A stretch of DNA of 64,000 nucleotides, taken from the NCBI GenBank assembly GCA_964035575.1, contig OZ037837.1, forward strand, positions 1,922,001 through 1,986,000. The letters are read 5' to 3'. Shown one piece after another: positions 49,115 through 57,699 of the stretch. Position numbers and translations under genes: made by a program. This DNA comes from Rhynchopus sp. YZ270_cl-10 (taxonomy: Eukaryota; Euglenozoa; Diplonemea; Diplonemida; Diplonemidae). Positions within the stretch are counted from its first letter, which is position 1, and every line of letters starts with the position of its first letter. A model generated the notes under the pieces. That model searched no databases. It was not told where the DNA came from and saw only the letters and a list, made by a program, of their open reading frames with translations.

Positions 49115-51985
49115 ATGAAAGTGTCGTTGCGGAACCTGAACATCCTGCTTGCGCTGGTCTGCATTGTGATCACAGCCGTGGTGTGCATGGTGATGAGCAT
49201 CACGAGTGCCGACGCTGCACTGTCCGACACAAACACGCTTGTTGAGAACACTGCTGACGAATGCTTTGGCACTGGGGATGCGTCCCTGCGGGCAGCACTG
49301 GAGGACTACCTGACGTCTGTGCAGGAGGGAGCGTCGCAGATCATTGTCAACTTCCTTGAGATGCACCGCACCTTGACGCAGAAGCTGACTGCCGAGATGG
49401 GAGCATGCCCACCTGAGGTGTCTGAGTCGTGGGAATTCATGAATTCAAGGAGTTCCTCAATGGTGAACCAGTTTCGCTTGTTCAACAAGCTGGGGATGAC
49501 AGGCGTTGCGACCCTCGGGCGCAGGGGACAGGGTCTTATGTACTACGAGGACTCACGCACGGTGGGGCGCCCCTTCGATGAGTACCACCACTACTTCAGG
49601 AACAGCAACGACGGCAGCGGCAACGGCACATCGTTCCCCTTTAACACCATTATCAGCACCACAGACCCGTTCACAGGCGTGTTTGCTGCTCCGGAGAACT
49701 CGACGTACACTTCAAAGGACGGCAGCCCAATTGTCGGATGCGACCGTGGAAACATTGCCTTCGACACAAACGGTGCAATGAACTCACCTCGCTGCCACGC
49801 GTACGGATACGACCATCGCAAAGGGATGTATGAGTTATCTGCCTTTTCCAGCGTGCGTGGCGAAGCTGGTGTGCGTTGGTCACACCTGCTCCCATTGGAG
49901 TCGTACAATTTAATCTTCATGTTCGGCACATGGTCGCATGAGACAGTGAACGGAACGATGCTTGGAATTGCCTTGAACGGTCTTGACGTACGTGCCATCG
50001 CACAGCAGCTGGCGCAAATCAAGCTTGGGAAGGGAGGGCCCACGTCAAAGGGAAGGCTCTACACCTGCGTGAAGAGGAACTGGATATATGACGCGACAGG
50101 CATCCCGTCGTACGACCAGGAGCACCTGCTGACTGCAGTTTCGCACGGAGAGTATGTTATGTTGGCTCTTGTGTTGCGATCAATGTAGACTTACCAACAC
50201 TGGAATGCAGCGTCTGGATTGCGCCACAGTCCAACGTTGGTTACAGTCACACAACAAACATCGGTGGGGGTAAAAAACCCTCCTTAGTCTAAGTTTTGAA
50301 TCCCAAAATCCACTTGAGTTTGAGATGTTTGTTGTGGCTGTATGTTGTTTTTCACGTCCACCACTTCCACCACACACACCTCACAGAGCAACTGCCTCTT
50401 CTCCTAATACGATTGTTCCCATTCCCCTGCACGATGTGAACGCAACAGACGAGATCATCAGCTCCACGGCAAGACATATTCACGCCACCGACGGGAGCTA
50501 CGATGCTATGGCCAACAAGACCATTCACGAGTACACGATATCCGTCAACGGGACTGAGGAGCAGTTCTTCTTGCGGTATGTAGCATGTTGTTTCTCTTCC
50601 AGTGTGTGTCTTTTGCTGTGGTACATGTGCACACGTTTCAACTTCCACCACCACGACACAGAGTGCAAAATGTGAATGACGGCTACGGTGTGGACTGGTG
50701 GCTGGTGATCACCCTGGACCGAGAGTACATGCTTGGCGACATTGACCGGAGCACACTTGCTGCACAGGAGCGCATCCGTGACGAGGTTGACAGTGTGGAT
50801 GAGAACCTTGTGCGCTCACGCATCATCCTTGTTGTGACTGTTGTGGTTGCAAGTGTGCTGCTGATGCTGCTGGCACTGATGCTGGTCATCCGCATTGTCG
50901 CACCTTTGGTACAGCTGCAGGAGGAGATGGCACGTGTGGCTGTGATGAACCTGTCGCAGGTGGACGAGACACGTGCCATCAGCAACATCGAGGAGGTGGG
51001 ACACATGCAGACGTCGTTCCTGCAGATGCTTCGCAACCTGAAGGAGTACCGCAACTACATGCCTGCCTCTGTGCTGGTTGAGGATATGACGGAGAGCGGC
51101 ACAAATGACAGTTCGAAGGACGTGACGGACCCAACGTTCAGCCGTACGAGCGACTGCAGCTCGTTGTCCAGGTCTCTGGTGGCACAGCCCTTCCTTGCCA
51201 TACAGAAGCTTGAACAAAAGAAGGTGGCATTTTCTGTGGTGAACGTGCGCAGCTTCTTTGAAGTCTCACGTGACTTGCAGAGTCGCAAGATGCAGACACA
51301 ACACACAGAGTACCTGAGCACGGTGCTGAGTATCACACAGGAATTCAACGGTGTGAACGACGGCTTCTCAGGCGACCGTGTCATGACGCACTGGAACGGT
51401 GCACGCCACTGCACCTCACCGAAGCTGCAGGCAGCGAAGTTCTCGCGCAAGGTGCACACTGACAAGACGGCACAGGAGTGGACACTCTCGATGGCCTTCG
51501 TCTGTGCAGAGGTGCGCTGTGGGAACATGGGCTGCCAAGGCATGAAGAAGTACACCTTCCTTGGCGGGTGTGTGCCGTGGCTGCACGCACTTGAGAGACT
51601 CAACAAAACGTACGGCACAACGATCCTGCACGACAACGTCACGCACTCGTCTGTTGCGAATGCCTTCTACTCCAAGACGATCGCCTGTGTGTCGTACCCA
51701 AAGTTCCGTGATACGTTAGTCCTGAGCGAGCTGCGTGAGGAGATGAAGACCGAGAACGAGGAGTGGATGTACCAGCTGGACAGGTGTCTCGCAGCAAACC
51801 CCTTCAATGACCACAACACTGCGATGGCGCACATCTTCGCAGCACAGTGGGACGACGCTGTTGCTGAGGCGAAGAAGCTTGGCGACACTGACAGAGCAGA
51901 GGTCGAAAATCACTGCACTGCAGCAAGGGAGGTGTGCGAGACGGAGTACCGTTACGCGCCTCGCATTGAGGTGTCGAGTCTTTGA
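49115..51985 (+). CDS. receptor with extracellular sensor, HAMP-like linker and cyclase-like domain, copy 1 (three exons)
   Basis: Exons 49115-50151, 50387-50575 and 50662-51985 join in phase to 849 residues. An N-terminal signal-anchor helix (LNILLALVCIVITAVVCMVM) is followed by about 430 extracellular residues with N-glycosylation sites and a Cache-like layout (inference). A second helix (about 463-487, LVVTVVVASVLLMLLALMLV), a HAMP-like segment (APLVQLQEEMARVAVMNLSQ) and a helical linker ending EYRNYMPAS come next. The cyclase-like domain (about 595-770) has FSVVNVRSFF (metal Asp replaced by Asn), GFSGDRVMTHW (Asp kept), RCGNMGCQGMKKYTFLGG and CVPWLHALERLN; the usual transition-state Asn and Arg are Pro and Ala here. 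It probably senses an external signal, but cyclase activity is doubtful. The start is shared with copy 2 and follows CTTTCAG by five bases. Confidence 0.75.
50152..50386 (+). other. intron 1 of receptor copy 1
   Basis: GTATGT at 50152 to CTCACAG ending at 50386, 235 bases. Joining GGA GA with A GCA ACT keeps the frame and matches the same junction in copy 2. Confidence 0.85.
50576..50661 (+). other. intron 2 of receptor copy 1
   Basis: GTATGTAGC at 50576 to GACACAG ending at 50661, 86 bases. The join TTG CG|A GTG keeps the frame. The position is identical in copy 2. Confidence 0.85.
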
Positions 51986-52864
51986 GGTTTTGCTGGTAGT
52001 ACACATATACGAAATAGACTGTGACATAGAGAGAAGAATGCTGTGCGTACAAAAGTTCCAAAATCCAAAAATCCAAAAATTGAAACCGCACTCCTACTTT
52101 CCCTTTTTATGTTTTCCCCACTCCCGCAAACAATAAATCAATAAAAACAATAAAGACAAAAAGGAGGGGTTGTGGTGAAACGCACACACCTCGACCTGTC
52201 GGTGAAATGTGGCTCTACTCCAACCCGCAAAAAATACATTTCAATACATGCCTATAGATCGATCTTCCGCATATGTTATTGTGCATTTTTTGCGTCGTCT
52301 GTTTTGCACGCACGCCCTTATTTTCAAGGTGACTCAGCACTGTTGAGGTAAAAGGTTTCTTCTGAAAAAACGTTTCTTTTCTTTCAACCATCGTATCAGA
52401 CAGTATCGTGTCGTCTTTTTTCTTGTGAGACATGCCTCATAGTGGGTGGCGGTAATACGCTTAGTGTTGTATTTTGTGTGCATTGTGGGATTGCAGCCGC
52501 AAAGTTAGTACCTGAGTAAGATCAGGTGGCTCGTACGTCACATATTGTTCATAGTGCTGTTGTCTCCTTGTGCTTGTTTTATGATACTATGATAACACAA
52601 AGCACGAGGTAGTACCAGTGGCGCGGCTACCAATAATTACCGTGTAGTCAGCGTCACGCCTGTTGTCTCTTTGTGCTTGCTTTATTGGTGCTTTCGGAAG
52701 TCGGTCAACGACCTGTCAGCGACCTGTCAATATCGACCCCTCCCGGGGCACCATTTATACGATTTTCAAGAAGAAACGCTTTAGGGAAATGCCGTGTGGC
52801 AAATGTGTTGCGCCTTTTGTGCACATCGTTTGCAGAGCAGGTCCAACCAAAATGATTTCATTGA
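51986..52864 (+). other. intergenic region
   Basis: AT-rich; contains AATAAATCAATAAAAAC near 52130 (possible poly(A) signals, also found at 56955). No gene is seen. CTGTTGTCTC(C/T)TTGTGCTTG occurs twice (about 52558 and 52660). Confidence 0.4.
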
Positions 52865-53504
52865 TGGTGTGGCTGAACCCAAAAAAAAGGGTATTATTTA
52901 GCAGTTTGTTAGCACTTTGTTAGCATGCATTTTTGGGGGGGTGGTGTATAAAAAAATTTTTCCCCACGGGTGTTGGAAAAAATTTTTTTTTTTCGTTGGT
53001 GAGCTTTTTAACGCCGGCATTTGCATTTCCGGAATCCGTCCGGCCAGTGGTGGGGTCAATTCGCCGAAATGGACAAGTTCTCGTTTTTGGTCAATTTCCG
53101 CAGTATACACAGTATACACAGTATACACAGTATACACAGTATACACAGTATACACAGTATACACAGTATACACAGTATACACAGTATACACAGTATACAC
53201 AGTATACACAGTATACACAGCATACTCAGGGGGAAAACTCACTTTGTGGGCGCCGCAGGCGCACGGTACGCGTTTTTCGTGATTTTTTCCAGCCCAGTTC
53301 TGTGCGTTCTTTTGACTCAGCGAGTCGATTGCGTTCAACGGTGGGGTCACACATGGGTATGCAAGAGTGGAGGCGCGCCAACAGGGGGAGTGGAAAAACC
53401 AAGGTAAAAAAATGTTTTTATACACCACCCCTAAAAAAAGGGTATTATTTAGCAGTTTGTTAGCAGTTCTTTAGCAGTGAAATTTGCTGGTTTCAGCCAC
53501 ACCA
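52865..53504. mobile_element. TGGTGTGGCTGAA family element, copy A (640 bp)
   Basis: Terminal inverted repeats TGGTGTGGCTGAA (13 bases, exact) are flanked by ATTGA on both sides (52860-52864 and 53505-53509). Just inside, both ends carry AAAGGGTATTATTTAGCAG followed by TTAGCA-type hexamers. The left copy runs inwards and so does the right copy's sequence on the same strand, so part of it is a direct repeat. A 9-base array lies in the middle. It shares ends with the element at 61254. Superfamily unassigned; a 5-base duplication with these ends fits none of the common types cleanly. Confidence 0.85.
53101..53221. repeat. 9-bp minisatellite CAGTATACA, about 13 copies
   Basis: An uninterrupted array inside element A, decaying at the right end (CAGCATACTCAG). 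The unit includes the palindrome GTATAC. The array can be translated in several frames as an artefact. Confidence 0.9.
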
Positions 53505-53648
53505 ATTGAACAAAACAAAAGAAAAAAATACTAATTTTATTTTCCAAGCTACACACACACACTATTCCATTCGATCCGAAAGAGCCCCGATCACTTCGGG
53601 TTATATCATTTCCCTAACAATCGTCGCCTTACCGCTTCGTATGTTGTA

Positions 53649-53755
53649 CCGCGATTGGAAATATTATGGACCGAATTAAGTAGCAAATGAAACTCAAAAA
53701 CCTCAAACGTACCATAATGAGTTCGTCATCATGTCCATAATATTTCCAAACGCGG
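53649..53755. mobile_element. 107-bp TA-flanked MITE
   Basis: Ends CCGCGATTGGAAATATTATG and, inverted, CCGCGTTTGGAAATATTATG; TA at 53647-53648 and 53756-53757. The related repeat at 55376-55475 reads straight through (GTGTTGTATACGAAATAAAG), giving the empty site. Confidence 0.8.
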
Positions 53756-53929
53756 TATACAAATAAAGAACATCTAGTATCATCGCAAGGTAGCAAGAAC
53801 AGGCTAATATTTGCCTCCGGGAAAATCGGATTTGGGGAAGAATTCTCTGGTTTGTCCCTTTTTTGTTGTTCTCGCTGATATCTTTTTTATTTTTGCGCTC
53901 ATTTGATTCAAATGGCAAAACACTTTTCA

Positions 53930-54600
53930 AAGAACAAAATATGCCCAACAGCCTTACAGACACGAATGTCTGAAGGCTTGTAAGTTAAAGCATCTCTGAA
54001 CCCTTAATTTTCTCTCTTCCCCTCTTCGTTTTTGTCTGTAACTCCCAAAACCCCAAATTCCCAAATTCCCACAACCCCAAAGTGAACACCTCTTGCGATG
54101 CATGATTGCTGAGGACCCCTCTGTTAACACATCATATCATAGCTGAGGAAGGTTTATCCTAAGAGGATTATGCTCGAGACCTTTGTGAACATTCGTGCGC
54201 AGTGTGTGAAGCAAACACCCTTTTCCCTCTCCCCTTTTATCCACCTGATTTTCATCCCGCGTAAAGGCGCGTACAGAGGCGCGTATAGGCGTGTCTAGGG
54301 CCGCATAGGACCGTATAGGTCCACACAGGCATATACGGACCGACTTTACGCGCTTTTACGCGCCTTTACGCGGGGTAAAAATCAGGTGGTTTATAGCCTT
54401 TTGAGCAACAAGTAAAATTTGTCTTGGTACGTAATCTGGGGAGCGTTCAATATCTCAACGTCTTCCCATTTACCTGCGACTTTTCCTCTTTTGCATCAAC
54501 AGAACTGTGTACGTAAGGAACCTTATGATTTTCACTAAGAAGTGTGTCATTGGCGTCACCTTGCAAACACTTCACCTTAGATACGGGATTCTACGTGTGT
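53930..54600 (+). repeat. dispersed repeat block, copy 1
   Basis: Matches 55960-56500: TTTTCAAAGAACAAAATATG, GTCTGAAGGCTTGTA, CCCAAATTCCCACAACCCC, GATTATGCTCGAGACC, then the GAGCGTTCAATATCTCAACG repeat. Copy 1 differs by the 149-bp hairpin element at 54241. Confidence 0.75.
54241..54389. mobile_element. 149-bp MITE with 5-bp target duplication
   Basis: Ends CCACCTGATTTTCATCCCGC and, inverted, CCACCTGATTTTTACCCCGC, together about 31 bases with two mismatches (continuing GTAAAGGCGCG). TTTAT flanks both sides (54236-54240 and 54390-54394). The sister block has the unfilled site at about 56270. Confidence 0.85.
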
Positions 54601-55512
54601 GTGTTTTCCCCGGGGACATGACACTTATACATAATATTATGATGAAATTATCCTAGGAAATCTTTTAGTATACGTGAAAACGGTTCTCGTTCTCCCCTCG
54701 CTTCTCCCCCACACTATGTCAATGTAATCCACCAAAAAACAACCGATTAAACCAGCGGCCCAGTGCTTTTGTCTGTTCTCAATCAGTTGTTCTTTGGTGG
54801 ACTTCTGACAGCTCTTTACCTCTGAACAAGATAAGCTCGCGTTTCTTTTGTCGAACATATTTTATTCTCCACCCCATACCCAAAACACAATACATAAACA
54901 TCTCTTTTATAATTATTCTGAAAAACTATTTTCCTTCTTTTTTTTTCTTCCACACGCGCTGGTTTTTTGTGTTCACTAATTTTTATCAAACAGCTTTCCC
55001 TAGTTTCGAGTGCGAAACGTTTCTCCATGTATTGCACAGGAAACAAAATGACAAACAGGTGCAGGGTGGTTCTGTGTAGAGCTGCTCAGCATAACCTGAC
55101 ACCTTGTGTGTCTCCCAAAAACCAAAAGTGTTGTGTGTGAAGTTTTTAAAAGGAAGGAAAAATTAAAATAGTCAGTTGTTCTTTAGTGGGCTTCTGACAG
55201 CTCTTTTACTTTTTATCAATCAGTTCTTCTTTGGTTGCTGAGGACGGCTTCGGTGGTTTTGAAAATCGCGCATGGCCACAGCATACAGCACACCCCTTTT
55301 TTCTTTGCAATTAGTTGTTTTTGTTGTTGTTTTCCACACACCTTGAAAAAGTGACCTTCCTTCCTTCAACCCCTCGAGGATCCGAAAGAGCCCCGATCAC
55401 TTCGGGTTATATTATTTCCTCACAACCGTACGCGCACCGGTGCGCTTCGTCGTGTTGTATACGAAATAAAGAACATATAGCACAGCGGAGCTCATCGGGG
55501 TGTCTACACTAA
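54601..55512. repeat. patchwork of dispersed repeats
   Basis: Pieces recur elsewhere: 54830-54900 resembles 32020-32090 and 62370-62440 (TTCTCC...CCCATACCCAAAA); 55005-55150 resembles 34680-34830 (TTCGAGTGCGAAACGTTTCT); 55168 repeats 54785 (AGTTGTTCTTTGGTGGACTT); 55376-55480 resembles 53570-53780. No gene is seen. Confidence 0.55.
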
Positions 55513-55954
55513 AGTCATACTTGTCCCCCCATATGGGGAGGCCCTAAAATATGGGGGAGATATGGGGGGACCATTTCCCATATTCCCGATATGGTAGAAA
55601 TGCTCCCCTCCCTACCCTCCCCGTCCCCTCCACCCCTCCGCAGTGGAAGGCTTGGCTGGGCGACCTGACGGTGCTTTCCGCGCCATCAGCCCTCTGATAT
55701 GGGTCATCCTGTGTGGATGATCGGTACCTGAATTGCGCTAGTCGATGCGACGCACTCACGATGCCTTGCATGTCCACCAGTGTCGACGCTAGAAAACGCC
55801 CTGTTGGTGGGGTATTTGTACATAAGCAAGGACTCAGGGAACAGTTTCCGGAGGCTGTGCCCGACGCCCATATTTGATCAAAAACCCGCCGAGATTTTGG
55901 GTCCTCCATATTTCCCCCATATTTGGGGTTTTACCCATACGGACACGTATGACT
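55513..55954. mobile_element. about 440-bp element with imperfect long inverted repeats
   Basis: AGTCATACTTGTCC at the left and, inverted, AGTCATACGTGTCC at the right open arms of about 55-60 bases. These contain ATATGGGGGAGATATGG against ATATGGGGGAAATATGG. The GC-richer middle (55600-55870) has no recognisable gene. The target duplication is unclear. Confidence 0.6.
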
Positions 55955-55959
55955 AATAC

Positions 55960-56500
55960 AGCTAAGTTTTCAAAGAACAAAATATGCCCAACATCCTCAT
56001 GTCTGAAGGCTTGTAGGCTAAAGCACCTCTGTATCCCTTATTTTCTATGTCCCCTCTTCGTTTTTGTCTGTAACTCCCAAAACCCCAAATTCCCAAATTC
56101 CCACAACCCCAAAGTGAACACCTCTTGCGATGCATGATTGCTGAGGACCCCTCTGTTAACACTATCATAGCATAGCTGAGGAAGGTTTATCCTAAGAGGA
56201 TTATGCTCGAGACCTTTGTGAACATTCGTGCGCAGTGTGTGAAGCAAACACCCTTTTCCCTCTCCCCGTTCTATCGTCTTTTGAGCAACAAGCAAAAGAT
56301 GAACACGTCTCTCGAGCATTTTTTTATCTTGGTACGTAATCTGTGGAGCGTTCAATATCTCAACGTCTTCCCCATTTACCCGCAAATTTTCCTCTTTTTG
56401 CATCAACAGAACTGTGTACGAACCTTAGGATTTTTCACTAAGGAGTGTGTCATTGGCATCACCTTGCAAACACTTCACCTTGGACACGGGATTCTACGTG
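55960..56500 (+). repeat. dispersed repeat block, copy 2
   Basis: Sister of 53930-54600, without the hairpin element. Ends in the dispersed GTGTACG repeat and ACTTCACCTTGGACACGGG. Confidence 0.7.
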
Positions 56501-57699
56501 TGTGTGTGTTTTTCTCTCGACACTATGTTTTATCATCTGGGGTGGGGAAGCGTTCAGCATCCCAACCTCTCCCTCTCCCTCATCTTTCTACTGCGATTTT
56601 TTACCCCTCCCATTTGTACAGTCAATGGGGAGTGTACGTTACGATTTTAGTTTTGTCAAGTTTTGTTGCGTGAGTTTTTGTTTTCTATTTTTTGTCTTTT
56701 TTTTTGTTGTTCTCTGAAGTGTGTCTGTGTTTCCTCCCGTTGTCAGGAGGGGGTAGTGCAGGACTATTCTTTGTTGTCCTCAGGGAGGTACACTTCCCTG
56801 CCCCTACTCTATACGAAATTGAAACTGCATTTGGTGTGGCAATGGGGACGGCACAAAAAGTGCGGATAAAGTGCGCAAAAGAAGTGCGAATCACCACTCC
56901 TACTTTTCCTTTTTATTGTCTTCTTATTTTTATTGTTTCCCCAAAACCCGCAAACAATAAAAACAAGAAGACAAAAAGGGAGAGGCTGTGGTGACACGCA
57001 CATTACCTTCTACACAAGTTAAACGCTGGCTAGTATATAAATGCCGGGCCAGTGGCTTCCTCATGTTGTGAAGGGTGTTTGCACTCAGCATGAAACAGCG
57101 ACCAACAGTTAGGCCAGAGTTCGGGTCTTCCCAGGTGCACCCAGTGACTAAAGGTACATTGTGAGGGATTTTTTGTATTTTGTTGAATTTGTCTGTCGAA
57201 TTGTCGAGCGAACCGCGTGTCACATTCATTTATCCGTCCACATCAATGAGGGTTGTTTGTTTTTTTATTCTTTTGTATCTTTTGTACATCTTTTAGCATA
57301 CTCTAGGATACCATACAGCTCTTCCACCTCCTCCCCCCCCACACAAAAGAGTGTGGGCGTTATTTCCGAAATCCCAAATTACATTTTTCCTTCGTCCACT
57401 TTACCTCTCCACAACTTCTTTCAGAACAAAAGGTACGTTTTTTTTTTGATCAAGATAAATACTTTGTGGTGGGATGTGATTCAAACGTCTGCACGAGACT
57501 TTGTTTATTCCTCTCCTACTGTGCACTCATCTGAGTAGTGTAGCAACTAAACAAAAGACGAGTGGGGGTTATATTATTTTTTTTGTTATGTGGCACTCAT
57601 CTCATCTGTCCACACCCACACCACCTACCCACTGTCAGGACATTCCACCTGTGTTGTTTCACCACCCACCTCAGCACCCGAAGAGGGTCTTTCAGCAAG
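56501..57699 (+). other. intergenic region upstream of receptor copy 2
   Basis: A further partial copy of the dispersed repeat lies at 56535-56650. 56845-56900 carries AGTGCGGATAAAGTGCGCAA-type repeats like those in the element at 61254. 57605-57699 is the duplicated promoter-proximal block ending in CTTTCAG, four bases before the ATG. No gene is seen. Confidence 0.45.

Noticed and set aside
53101-53221. Regular 9-bp array read as a CRISPR-like or coding repeat
   Set aside because: No spacers, unit too short, and equal open frames on both strands; it is a simple minisatellite.
52881-53467. Direct repeats of about 34 bases (AAAGGGTATTATTTAGCAG...) read as LTRs of a tiny retroelement
   Set aside because: They lie inside exact 13-base inverted ends with a 5-base duplication, and there is no coding capacity; they are subterminal repeats of a DNA element.
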